This document shows, one piece after another, positions 9,188-17,441 of a DNA stretch of 64,000 nt. The position numbers and the translations under genes are program-made. Below the pieces are notes generated by a model. That model was not told where the DNA came from, made no database searches, and saw only the letters and a program-made list of their open reading frames with translations. Source of the stretch: DALYLB01 sp964468345 (GTDB taxonomy: Bacteria > Acidobacteriota > Blastocatellia > RBC074); the NCBI GenBank assembly GCA_964468345.1, contig CAYXVZ010000003.1:1-64000 (forward strand), read 5' to 3'. How positions within the stretch are numbered: the stretch's first letter is position 1; every line of letters starts with the position of its first letter.

Positions 9188-10516
9188 ATGACGCGAAGCC
9201 AGCAAAAACTGAGCGCGAAGCATGAAATCGCAAGAGAACTGTTCCGGCAAGTGCGCGGGCAGACCATGGCAATCGTCGCTCCGCTCGAAATCGAAGACTA
9301 TGTTGTGCAGACGGCGGAATTCATGAGTCCGCCCCGCTGGCACATCGGCCATACAGCCTGGTTTTTCGAAACGCTGCTGCAGACATATCAGAAGGATTAT
9401 CGGATTTACGACGAAGACTATCTGTTCTTTTTCAACTCCTATTACGAAGGCCTCGGGCCGCGCATACAGCGGGCGCGGCGCGGGACGCGCTCGCGTCCGA
9501 CGGTGAAAGAGACGATCGCTTATCGAACCCATGTGGATCAGGCGATGCTCGCCTTTCTGGATCAGCTGGAGGGGCGCGCCGATGCGGATGCGATTCTCGG
9601 GCTGGTTCGATTGGGGCTTGAACACGAGATGCAGCATCAGGAACTGCTCGTGTACGACATCAAACATCTGCTTGCCGATCTCTATGAAGCCCGGGCTCGT
9701 TCGGTGCCTTCGGCGGTTGAAGCCGTTGGAGGAATGGCGGAGGTGGAAGGCGGGCTTTTCGCCATGGGGTCGCAGGGCGATGAATTCGCGTGGGACAATG
9801 AAAAGCCGCGGCATCAGGTCTTTTTGCAGGATTATTCGCTCGATCGTGCATTGGTCACCAATGCGGCCTATCTGGAATTTATGCAGGCGGGCGGATACAC
9901 GGATTTTCGCTGGTGGTTGTCGGCCGGCTGGGATGCCGTGAATCGCGAAAAGTGGCAGGCGCCCTTGTATTGGGAACTTTACGGCGATGCGTGGATGATC
10001 CGGGATTTTTCGGGCCTGCATCCTGTGGGCGAGAAAGCCGATGCGCCGGTCACGCATGTCAGTTATTTCGAGGCCGCCGCCTTTGCCAAATGGGCCGGCA
10101 AACGGCTTCCCACTGAAGCCGAATGGGAAAAGGCCGCGACCTTCGATCCCGCGGCGAAACGGTATCGCCGCTTTCCATGGGGCGACGCCGCGCCGGGGCC
10201 GGAACACGCGAATCTATTCGAGAATCAATATTGGACTGTCGCGCCGGTCGGATCGTTGCCGCAGGGGCAAAGCGCAAGCGGCTGTCATCAAATGATCGGC
10301 GATGTGTGGGAATGGACCTCCTCGGATTATGCGCCGTATCCGGGCTTTAAATCGGATTTCGACGAATACAACGACAAGTGGTTCATCGGGCAGAAAGTCC
10401 TGCGCGGCGGCTCCTATGCCACGCCCCGCATCCATATCCGCGCCACCTACCGCAATTTCTTCCATCCGCACGAACGCTGGATGCTCGCAGGCTTTCGATG
10501 TGCCTCGACAAAATAG
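9188..10516 (+). CDS. egtB: ergothioneine-type sulfoxide synthase (EgtB/SenA family)
   Basis: A non-heme Fe(II) enzyme that in this family joins a thiol (or, in SenA, a selenosugar) to trimethylhistidine using O2. It has 442 residues. An N-terminal DinB-like helical domain carries the putative iron ligands: a His of WHIGHTAWFF (52 or 55), and His146 and His150 in the HxxxHxE motif HEMQHQE. A C-terminal formylglycine-generating-enzyme fold runs from GGMAEVEGGLFAMGS to VLRGGSY and GFRCAS, with DVWEWTSSDY. AGGGAGAA precedes the ATG. The methyltransferase EgtD is not in the window. Whether the donor is cysteine, gamma-Glu-Cys or selenosugar cannot be read from the sequence alone. Confidence 0.86.
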   Translation: MTRSQQKLSAKHEIARELFRQVRGQTMAIVAPLEIEDYVVQTAEFMSPPRWHIGHTAWFFETLLQTYQKDYRIYDEDYLFFFNSYYEGLGPRIQRARRGTRSRPTVKETIAYRTHVDQAMLAFLDQLEGRADADAILGLVRLGLEHEMQHQELLVYDIKHLLADLYEARARSVPSAVEAVGGMAEVEGGLFAMGSQGDEFAWDNEKPRHQVFLQDYSLDRALVTNAAYLEFMQAGGYTDFRWWLSAGWDAVNREKWQAPLYWELYGDAWMIRDFSGLHPVGEKADAPVTHVSYFEAAAFAKWAGKRLPTEAEWEKAATFDPAAKRYRRFPWGDAAPGPEHANLFENQYWTVAPVGSLPQGQSASGCHQMIGDVWEWTSSDYAPYPGFKSDFDEYNDKWFIGQKVLRGGSYATPRIHIRATYRNFFHPHERWMLAGFRCASTK

Positions 10517-10531
10517 CTGATTTTATGGGGT

Positions 10532-10629
10532 GATTTCATTTTCCATATGTCATCGCTCCTTTCTCATTTGTCATCGGCTCTCTTCGATGACAAATGAGAA
10601 AGGAGCGATGACATATGGAAAATGAAATC
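10532..10629. repeat. perfect 45-bp inverted repeat, TCATTTTCCAT family
   Basis: The arm 10532-10576 is exactly complementary to 10585-10629, with an 8-base loop GCTCTCTT. It starts 15 bases after the egtB stop. The outer motif TCATTTTCCAT and inner motif CATTTGTCATCG are shared with the palindrome at 54441-54520. It may end transcription of egtB or be a non-autonomous palindromic element. The rest of the gap (10630-10762) contains no gene I can support. Confidence 0.9.
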
Positions 10630-10762
10630 GCCGACCGTGAAGCACGGGAGCCAGGCAAACACGCGCAGTCATGAAAGTTCCCACGGTACTTGGCCTCCGG
10701 CACGCATGATGGTACCTTTTGACGCTTAACCTCAATTTCAACGAACCGGAGACCCCATATTC

Positions 10763-11968
10763 ATGTCGACCATTGCCGATGCCCCTGCGATCGCACCTTT
10801 GAATCCACCGCACCGAATTTTGCTTGGCCCGGGCCCAAGCCCCGTGGATGACCGCGTGCTGCGAATCATGAGCGCTCCCTTGATGGGACACCTGGATCCT
10901 TTATTTGTGCGAACGATGGATGAGGTGCAGATCCTGCTGCGGTATGCCTTTGAAACGAACAACCGGTTGACGATTCCCATTTCGGGAACGGGCAGCGCAG
11001 GCATGGAAGCGGCCGTGGTGAATATGGTCGAGCCTGACGAAGAAATCGTGATCTGCATCAACGGCTATTTCGGCGAGCGCATGTATGAAATGGCCACGCG
11101 CATCGGCGCAAAGCCCATCCGTGTCGAGTGCGAATGGGGCGGTCCGGTGGATCTCGAAAAAGCGCGCGCCGCATGGCGCAATTCCAGCGCGCGGGTGTTG
11201 TTTGCCGTGCACGCGGAAACCTCGACCGGTGTGCTGCAACAACTCGCTCCCTTGCGCGAAATCGTCGACGAACGCGGCGGATACTTCATAGTCGATGCGG
11301 TCACCAGCATCGGGGCGCATCCGATCGGCGTCGACCGCAATGGCGTTGATGCCATTTATGCGGGAACGCAGAAGGCGTTGTCCTGCCCGCCGGGGCTGGC
11401 GCCGGTCAGCTTCAGCGATCGGGCCGTGGAAAAGATCCGGGACCGCAAATCCAAGGTCGCAAGCTGGTATCTCGATACGGGATTGCTCACTGCCTACTGG
11501 GGTGAAACATCCGGCGGCGGCCGCGCGTATCACCACACGGCTCCGATTACCATGAACTACGCTTTGCACGAGGCCCTTCGGATCGTCGCGGAAGAAGGCC
11601 TCGAAAATCGGGCCGCCCGACATCAGCGAAATCACAACGCCCTCGTGGCCGGGGTGCAGGCCATGGGCCTGGAAATGGCCGTCGCTCCCGAACACCGCCT
11701 GTGGACGCTGAATGCCGTTCGCATCCCTGACGGCGTGGACGATATGAAGGTCCGCGGCCGGCTGCTCAATGAATTCAACATCGAAGTCGGCGGCGGGCTG
11801 GGCATATTCAAGGGCAAGGTCTGGCGCGTCGGCTTGATGGGAACGGGAAGCACGGAAAATAATGTACTGCTTCTGCTCGGCGCGCTCGAAAAGTGCCTGA
11901 AGGACCAGGGATTCAAGGTCAAGGATTCGGGCGTAAGCGCTGCGGCTGCGTTCTATGCTGCAAACTAG
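10763..11968 (+). CDS. class V aminotransferase, alanine-glyoxylate/serine-pyruvate type
   Basis: A 401-residue PLP enzyme of the AGT/SPT group. The entry motif LLGPGPSPVDDRVL and the turn PLMGHLDP are diagnostic. GSGTGSAGMEAA-like PLP-phosphate binding (ISGTGSAGMEAAVVN), the ring-Asp region FIVDAVTSIG and Schiff-base Lys204 in AGTQKALSCPPGL are intact. These enzymes transfer the amino group of alanine or serine to glyoxylate or pyruvate. It stands after a long palindrome, so it is probably transcribed apart from egtB. A role as the C-S lyase of a thiohistidine pathway (EgtE is also fold-type I) is possible but unsupported. Confidence 0.88.
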   Translation: MSTIADAPAIAPLNPPHRILLGPGPSPVDDRVLRIMSAPLMGHLDPLFVRTMDEVQILLRYAFETNNRLTIPISGTGSAGMEAAVVNMVEPDEEIVICINGYFGERMYEMATRIGAKPIRVECEWGGPVDLEKARAAWRNSSARVLFAVHAETSTGVLQQLAPLREIVDERGGYFIVDAVTSIGAHPIGVDRNGVDAIYAGTQKALSCPPGLAPVSFSDRAVEKIRDRKSKVASWYLDTGLLTAYWGETSGGGRAYHHTAPITMNYALHEALRIVAEEGLENRAARHQRNHNALVAGVQAMGLEMAVAPEHRLWTLNAVRIPDGVDDMKVRGRLLNEFNIEVGGGLGIFKGKVWRVGLMGTGSTENNVLLLLGALEKCLKDQGFKVKDSGVSAAAAFYAAN

Positions 11969-11980
11969 AGAGGAAAGAAA

Positions 11981-12553
11981 ATGTATTGTCCTCGTTGCGG
12001 TGCCCAGAATTTAGATACGACAAAATTCTGCCGCCAGTGCGGCTTGTCGCTCCAACAGGTGGTAAGTTATGTCGCCACTGGCGGCACGGGGTCATTGACG
12101 ACCCCGCCGCCGCCAGTGGCGTCATTTCAAGCGCCCCCGCCGGTGCCGCTGCAACTGCCGAACCTGGAATCTTCCGATATTCTCGCCTTGCGGCAAAAGA
12201 GAATTCTGACGATCCTCAGCATCTGCATTTTTCCCATTTTTATTGCGATCCTGGCCAACTCGATCCCGGGCGTGGACGATTTGGCGGGGCTCCCGTTTCT
12301 GTTCGTCCCCATCGGAATTACCTGGGCGATGTATCATTTCAAGATCAAAATTCGAAAACTCGAAGAAGAGAAATTGCAGCAGCTTTATGCCCAGTTTCAG
12401 CAACCCGGCGCGCCGACCACCGGGCAGCCCATGTTTTCAGCGCAGTCCGCTCCGCAACTGCCTTCCCAAATCACAAATCCGCTCTCGGTCGCGAATCCCG
12501 CGCAGGGCAGCGTGATCGAAGACGAAACCAGAAAATTCCCGATAAAGAAATAA
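11981..12553 (+). CDS. zinc-ribbon membrane protein (copy 1)
   Basis: A 190-residue protein of unknown function. It has an N-terminal four-Cys zinc ribbon (CPRCGAQN... CRQCG, residues 3-21), a Pro-rich linker, two membrane helices (about 83-125) and a basic/coiled segment RKLEEEKLQQLYAQF. The tail ends in GSVIEDETRKFP. GAGGAAAG precedes the ATG. It follows the aminotransferase by 12 bases, so the two genes are probably co-transcribed. The adjacent downstream gene is a paralog with the same layout. Confidence 0.72.
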   Translation: MYCPRCGAQNLDTTKFCRQCGLSLQQVVSYVATGGTGSLTTPPPPVASFQAPPPVPLQLPNLESSDILALRQKRILTILSICIFPIFIAILANSIPGVDDLAGLPFLFVPIGITWAMYHFKIKIRKLEEEKLQQLYAQFQQPGAPTTGQPMFSAQSAPQLPSQITNPLSVANPAQGSVIEDETRKFPIKK

Positions 12554-12571
12554 GCGGTTCTATTTTAAGCA

Positions 12572-13120
12572 ATGTATTGTCCTCGCTGCGGAACAGCCAA
12601 CACCGAAACCACAAAATTCTGCCGGCAGTGCGGACTGGCGTTGCAACAGCTCACCGGCTATATCGCGACCGGCGGCACGGGCGGGCTCAGCGCACCGCCG
12701 CCGCCCGCGCCGATGCCGCCGCCTGGCGCCGGCATGTCGGCAAAGCAGAAGATGATCCTGTTGATCATGTTTTGGGTAATGTCGCCGGCCATTTGCGGAG
12801 TTGCGGCCGGCGTTACCGGAATGGGATTTATCTTCGGCCGATTGGCTGGACTGTGCGCCGTGTTGATGCCGCTTGCCATTGTCTGGACCGTATTTCATTT
12901 CCGGCCGCTCGTGCGGGCGGAAAAATACGGGCAGATGCAACCGCATTTTCCGCCTGCCTACACGCCGCCGCCGTTGCCGCCGCAACAGCAGCAGCCGATA
13001 CAATACGCGCCGCAACCGCCTGCCTATCAAACGCCGGTGTCAGCGCCGCCGACAAATCCCTTGAAGAAAATTCCAGGCAGCGTCATTGAAGACGAGACGC
13101 GCCGCCTGCCGGATAAATAA
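12572..13120 (+). CDS. zinc-ribbon membrane protein (copy 2)
   Basis: A 182-residue paralog of the preceding gene, 18 bases away. It has the same N-terminal ribbon (CPRCGTAN... CRQCGLALQQL), the same GGTGG(S/L) and Pro-rich linker, two membrane helices (about 67-108), a long Pro/Gln linker (YTPPPLPPQQQQPIQYAP) and the tail GSVIEDETRRLPDK. Only the ribbon and the tail are strongly conserved between the copies, so these ends are probably the functional contacts, joined by flexible linkers. Function unknown. Confidence 0.7.
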   Translation: MYCPRCGTANTETTKFCRQCGLALQQLTGYIATGGTGGLSAPPPPAPMPPPGAGMSAKQKMILLIMFWVMSPAICGVAAGVTGMGFIFGRLAGLCAVLMPLAIVWTVFHFRPLVRAEKYGQMQPHFPPAYTPPPLPPQQQQPIQYAPQPPAYQTPVSAPPTNPLKKIPGSVIEDETRRLPDK

Positions 13121-13134
13121 AGGCCGGCTCGCAC

Positions 13135-13205
13135 GCTGCAGAAAAATTGGGGGCTGAAAGATCTACGAAATGAAAAGATCTTTCAGCCCCCAATTTTTCT
13201 GCAGC
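13135..13205. terminator. perfect 30-bp inverted repeat between convergent genes
   Basis: 13135-13164 pairs exactly with 13176-13205 around an 11-base loop; one further mismatch allows the stem to extend outward by a few pairs. The arm contains GCAGAAAAATTGGGGGCTGA. It lies between the converging zinc-ribbon gene and TIM-barrel gene and could terminate both. A related, more diverged copy is at 22897-22963. Confidence 0.85.
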
Positions 13206-13222
13206 ATGCGATTTCACCGCTT

Positions 13223-14302
13223 TCAGGACTTCACACCCAGGCCCAGCACCTCGCGGCAATATTTGAGGCTGCGTTCGATTTCAGCCAGCGCGTATTCCTG
13301 CTCGGCCGCTTTTTTCTCCTTGCCAGCCGGCACATGAAAGGTATCGCGCGGTTTGCCGCGTTTGGCCAGATCCGAAAAGCCCAAAAACTCCTGCGCTCGG
13401 ATGTCGCGGAAGTCTTTCCAGAATTCCTTTTTATGATAGGGAAATTCGCGATTGAAGCCCGAGATGATTTCAAGCTGCACCGGCGTATTCGGGCAGAGTT
13501 CCGCGTAACGGTCGAAATACTTTTGCCAATCGACCAGGCCCTCGCCCATCGCGGTCCATTGCACGGTCGCACCGTTCGGGCTTTCCCAAATCATCGAATC
13601 GCGGATGCCTGTCGAGGCCGCGTAGGGACCGAGCAGTTCGAGATTGTGCAGCGGGTCTTCAAAGGCCCATGTGGCGTTGCCCGAATCCATCGTTGCGCCG
13701 ACATAGTCGCGGCCACATTCCTCGATCAGATTGACGAGTTGCCAGGCCTGCATATCGCCCGCATGGTTTTCGATGGCGATCTTGACGCCGGCATCGAGGG
13801 CCTGACTGCGAATGCCTTTGCAGATGCGAATCGTATCTTTCCAGCGGGCTTCGAGGCCGCCGGGCAGTTTGCGATCGTCCCAGGTGCCCTGAAAACAACG
13901 CGCCACGGGAGATCCCATCGTTCTGGCCACGCGTACCAGCAGCGCAATGTGCTCTTCGGCCGTGCCGTATTTCGGATTGAAGCTCTTGGCCGAGGGGCAG
14001 ATGGCCCCCGTGCCGACCTGCACCTCGATGCCCAGATCCTCGGCCCGCTTGCGGATGTCTTTCAAATGCGCCTCGGAGTGGTTTTCATAGACATCGAGAT
14101 CGGAAAACAGGACGGTATCCACTTTCTGTTTCGCCGCGTATTCCAGCAGTTGCGGCGCCTTCCAGCCCAGCGCGCGAATCGAATAGTTATCGAAGCCCAG
14201 TTTGATATTGCGGCGTTTTGTCTGTTCTGCCAATGAAGTCATCGAAGCTGCTCCCGTAACAAGGATGGATTGAATGAAGGTACGACGTGATGGTCTTTGC
14301 AT
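13223..14302 (-). CDS. Tat-exported sugar phosphate isomerase/epimerase (TIM barrel)
   Basis: A 359-residue xylose-isomerase-like TIM-barrel protein. The N-terminus SRRTFIQSILVTGAASMTSL fits a twin-arginine signal, so it is expected outside the cytoplasm. The barrel runs from IKLGFDNYSIRAL onward, with metal-ligand candidates in VKIAIENHAGDMQAWQL (Glu, His) and YVGATMDSGNATW (Asp) and a later acidic strand VQLEIISGFNREF. Exported members of this family are common in Acidobacteriota and Planctomycetota and act on sugars or keto-sugars; the substrate is unknown. It is divergent from a second family member. Confidence 0.78.
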   Translation of the reverse strand: MQRPSRRTFIQSILVTGAASMTSLAEQTKRRNIKLGFDNYSIRALGWKAPQLLEYAAKQKVDTVLFSDLDVYENHSEAHLKDIRKRAEDLGIEVQVGTGAICPSAKSFNPKYGTAEEHIALLVRVARTMGSPVARCFQGTWDDRKLPGGLEARWKDTIRICKGIRSQALDAGVKIAIENHAGDMQAWQLVNLIEECGRDYVGATMDSGNATWAFEDPLHNLELLGPYAASTGIRDSMIWESPNGATVQWTAMGEGLVDWQKYFDRYAELCPNTPVQLEIISGFNREFPYHKKEFWKDFRDIRAQEFLGFSDLAKRGKPRDTFHVPAGKEKKAAEQEYALAEIERSLKYCREVLGLGVKS

Positions 14303-14603
14303 GTGCTCGAATCCCGGTTGCGCTTTTTCGCGAAAGGCGGAATGGATCGGATTGCCATGAATCGTATTTCTTTATTTGATATTGATGCTTTCCGGACGAG
14401 TTTATGACACAGGTCAAAAAGAAAAGGCAACCAAAAGCCCGGCCTTTCGCATTTCGAAAAGCTGGCATACACTTTCGCTCCCTGAGTTAATTCATCGCCG
14501 CAGAGACACCGAGGTATAGAGCGAAGACGAGAAGCGTTTTGGTCTTCTCTGTGACTCCGTGCCTCTGTGGCAGGAAAACCAAAAAGGAAAAGGATGAGAC
14601 AAC
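14303..14603. promoter_or_regulatory. divergent intergenic region with imperfect inverted repeat
   Basis: This 301-base gap separates two divergent TIM-barrel genes and must hold both promoters, but I see no convincing -35/-10 pair. At 14497-14571 an imperfect inverted repeat is built from GCCGCAGAGACACCGAGG and the complement of GCCACAGAGGCACGGAG. This is the well-known CACAGAGGCACRGAG type of dispersed palindrome, placed just before the plus-strand gene. Confidence 0.5.
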
Positions 14604-15527
14604 ATGATTGAGATCATCGATCGCCGGGATTTTCTGAAACAGTCCGCGGCCGCCGTGGCCGGGGCCGCGCTTGTGGGAGAAACGACGCCTGCCGCTGCCC
14701 GCACCCTGTTCAAGATATCGCTCGCGCAATGGTCCCTGCACAAGGCGCTATTCAAGAAGCAACTCGACAACCTGGACTTTGCGCGAAAGGCCAAACTCGA
14801 ATTCGGCATCAGCGCGGTCGAATACGTCAATCAATTCTTCAAGGACAAGGCCAAGGACAAAAGCTATCTGAATGAGATGCTCACACGGACGCGCGATCTG
14901 GGCGTCGAGAATCGATTGATCATGTGCGACGACGAAGGCGATCTCGGCGACCCGGATGACGCCCGCCGCAAACAGGCGGTGGAAAATCACTACAAGTGGG
15001 TTGAGGCCGCGAAACATCTCGGTTGCAAGATCATTCGCGTCAATGCCGAAAGCAAGGGCAGTTATGAAGAGCAGCAGAAACTGGCCGCGGACGGCCTGCG
15101 CAAGCTGACCGAATTCGCCGCGCCCCATAAGATTGCCGTGATCGTCGAAAATCATGGCGGCCTTTCCTCGAATGGCCAGTGGCTTGCGGGAGTCATGAAA
15201 CTCGTCAATCACCCCATGTGCGGGACGCTGCCGGATTTCGGAAATTTTCAGGTCGCGCAAAATGAGCAATATGACCGTTACAAGGGCGTGACCGAGATGA
15301 TGCCCTTTGCCAAAGCCGTCAGCGCGAAATCGCATGACTTCAATGAACTCGGAGAAGAGATTCACACCGATTATCACCGGATGATGAAGATCGTTCTCGA
15401 TCACGGCTATCGCGGCTTTGTGGGCATCGAATATGAAGGCGAGAAAATGAGCGAAGCCGACGGCATCAAGGCCACGAAAAAGCTGCTGGAAAAAGTGCAC
15501 ACCGAACTGGTCAAGAGGGTGAAATAG
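14604..15527 (+). CDS. Tat-exported sugar phosphate isomerase/epimerase (TIM barrel)
   Basis: A 307-residue xylose-isomerase-like TIM-barrel protein with the twin-arginine signal DRRDFLKQSAAAVAGAALVG, so probably periplasmic. Barrel strands carry the usual acidic/His metal-site candidates: IAVIVENHGGLSSNG, CGTLPDFGNF, SAKSHDFNELGEE and GFVGIEYEG. The substrate is unknown. ATG at 14604 is preceded by AAAAGGAAAAGGATG. It diverges from the 13223 gene, which is a distant relative rather than a close duplicate. The gene ends before a region full of inverted repeats. Confidence 0.78.
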   Translation: MIEIIDRRDFLKQSAAAVAGAALVGETTPAAARTLFKISLAQWSLHKALFKKQLDNLDFARKAKLEFGISAVEYVNQFFKDKAKDKSYLNEMLTRTRDLGVENRLIMCDDEGDLGDPDDARRKQAVENHYKWVEAAKHLGCKIIRVNAESKGSYEEQQKLAADGLRKLTEFAAPHKIAVIVENHGGLSSNGQWLAGVMKLVNHPMCGTLPDFGNFQVAQNEQYDRYKGVTEMMPFAKAVSAKSHDFNELGEEIHTDYHRMMKIVLDHGYRGFVGIEYEGEKMSEADGIKATKKLLEKVHTELVKRVK

Positions 15528-15598
15528 GTTTTATCGGAAGGAAAGAAACTGCGAAGAAACGAAGAGCACGAAGATCAGGAATAGGTATGCTGCAGAGG

Positions 15599-15941
15599 TG
15601 GAACAGGATCGTATCCTTGTCATTACCCACATTTTCGCAGGAATTACGAGCTGAAAGCGCGTCGGAGCATAGCCGGTGGTGGAGGCGAAGCCGGAACCAC
15701 CGGTAACATAGGCGTTTTTCTCGCGCCCCGGCAGGGGCGCCGGATTGCGGGTGATCTTGAATGCATTGAATTCTCGTGCACATCCGGCGCCCCTGCCGGG
15801 CCGCAATTGTTGGATTCGGCATGTCCGGTGGTTCCGGCTTCGCCTCCACCACTGCTATTCTCCGCTGCCCGTTCCGGGCAGAAGACCACGACACTACTCG
15901 CGGGAAGTTGTGGGTGATGACAAGGATAGTATCCTGTTCCA
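15599..15941. repeat. nested palindromic region of about 340 bp
   Basis: Three inverted repeats are nested around one centre. The outer arm 15599-15631 pairs with 15909-15941 (30 of 33). The middle arm, about 15675-15703, pairs with 15825-15853 and is nearly perfect over 28 bases including GAGGCGAAGCCGGAACCACC. The inner arm, about 15726-15745, pairs with 15782-15801. A single CACGAAG arm lies just before, at 15551-15575. The block fills the 456-base convergent gap. There is no coding potential I trust; it could be a folded non-coding RNA, a decayed palindromic element or a bidirectional terminator. Confidence 0.75.
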
Positions 15942-15983
15942 AAAAAAGCACACGCATACTCGTTGTCCGGAACACCCTGGGCT

Positions 15984-17309
15984 CTATTTGATTCGCAGGC
16001 TTAGCGAATTGCTTTGCTTCCCATCCACCGTCAGCAATAAATCGACCGCGCCGCGGCCGGCCAGTTGTCGCGGCAGGGGCAGGTTGATCTGGTCGAGCCC
16101 GAACAATGTGCCCTGCGGACCGGCGTAAAGTGGCGCGACGGAAACGCCGCCGATCGAAACGGTCGCGGCAGTGAGCGCGCTGCGATTGCGCACGCCGGTG
16201 CCGAAGAGCAGGAGAAAGGTTTCATCGCTCTCCGGCCCAAGGTCGAGATCGATAGCTTCAAACTGATTGGTGGCCGGATTCAGCCGCGCGACGGGTTCGA
16301 AGGACTCCTGCCGGTTCGATTTGCGACGGAAGAGGACGGCCGCGGCAACGCCTCGTCCATCGGCATTGGCCGCGAACAGGCCCGGCACGACAGGGGCGAT
16401 ACTGATGCGCCCTTGCGCGATTTCGATCCCGTCGCGCCGCGCCGTCATCGTGGCGAGTCCGGCGGCGGCGCCCTGCGGCACGATGTAATTGATTTGTGTG
16501 GGCGAGACGAAAAAGAGTTGTGCGAATCGCTCGACCCCGAGCGCATCGCGAACGAGGAACTGCGTTCCTCCCAGTTCGATCGGCAGCGGATTTCCCGCGG
16601 CGGCAACCGTCGACGGCGAAAGGTTGGCGCTGAATGCCGCGGCGATCGAGTCCGGCGCGAGCATGCCCGTCGCGATAAAACTGGCTGCATTGACCGTGGC
16701 GATCGTGGTCAGCGGGGCCGGGGCCGCAATGCTTGCGCTCGTTGTATAGATGAAATCCCCGCCCGCGTTGCCGTTGCCGTTCGCGGCGTTTCCGACGGCA
16801 TAAAACGTGACCCGTCCCTGATTCTGCGCGGGGGCTTTCCATTTGAAGGTCCATCGACCCTGATCCGTTCCCGTGGGAGCGGTGCCCGCCAGCGTGTGGC
16901 TCACATACTCGCGCAGGCTTCCGATGATATTCTCGACTTCTTTTTGCGTTCGCTGCGCATCGCTTACGATCAACTCGCCGATCTTGCGCCCGTTATCATC
17001 GAGAGCCGTCACCTGAAATCCATACAATGATCGATTGCCCTGCGCGAGTGTGAGGGCAATCTCGATCTCCTGGTTCAATCCGTATCTCTGCGGCAGGCCG
17101 CTGATGGTCAGACTTCCGTTGCCGCTGTTGACGTCAAAGCTTCCATGGCAGCCCGACACGGCGCATGTCATTTCGCCTGGCGCGCCCGTCAATCCATTCG
17201 GCGGCCCGCCCGAAAAAGCGATTGTGGGCTGCGCTTTCCAGAACAATGAAATTGCAATTGCCAGAAATGGAATCGTGAGCGCGCGTTTGATTTTTTGCAC
17301 AGGCAGCAT
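15984..17309 (-). CDS. secreted choice-of-anchor V-like protein with CX4CH motif
   Basis: A 441-residue secreted protein. After a signal-like helix (about residues 10-30) comes a short motif AFSGGPPNGLTGAPG and then Cys49-x4-Cys54-His55, a c-type heme motif with four spacer residues. A beta-sandwich resembling Reeler/choice-of-anchor V domains follows (LYGFQVTALDDNGRKIG), and the C-terminal half matches the Solibacter-type TIGR03437 domain (GQINYIVP-like PTQINYIVPQGA, VAPLYAGPQGTLFGLDQIN). ATG 17309 is preferred over an upstream TTG at 17357 because it gives a normal signal peptide. The paralog at 17442 has a standard CXXCH. Role unknown; surface electron transfer or adhesion is possible. Confidence 0.75.
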   Translation of the reverse strand: MLPVQKIKRALTIPFLAIAISLFWKAQPTIAFSGGPPNGLTGAPGEMTCAVSGCHGSFDVNSGNGSLTISGLPQRYGLNQEIEIALTLAQGNRSLYGFQVTALDDNGRKIGELIVSDAQRTQKEVENIIGSLREYVSHTLAGTAPTGTDQGRWTFKWKAPAQNQGRVTFYAVGNAANGNGNAGGDFIYTTSASIAAPAPLTTIATVNAASFIATGMLAPDSIAAAFSANLSPSTVAAAGNPLPIELGGTQFLVRDALGVERFAQLFFVSPTQINYIVPQGAAAGLATMTARRDGIEIAQGRISIAPVVPGLFAANADGRGVAAAVLFRRKSNRQESFEPVARLNPATNQFEAIDLDLGPESDETFLLLFGTGVRNRSALTAATVSIGGVSVAPLYAGPQGTLFGLDQINLPLPRQLAGRGAVDLLLTVDGKQSNSLSLRIK

Positions 17310-17441
17310 AAAGGCAAAGATAAAGAAAAAGAGAGTACGGAACAAACAAAATAACAAAACAGAGACAAGATTTTACATTTCGTCTGTTTCGCTCTTTTCG
17401 CCTGTTCGGTACTCTCCGTTAGCCCGAGAGCGCGTACCTGC

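Noticed and set aside
8597..10207. 536-codon minus-strand frame spanning two genes
   Set aside because: It covers the antisense of the flavoprotein and EgtB genes, both of which have intact catalytic motifs.
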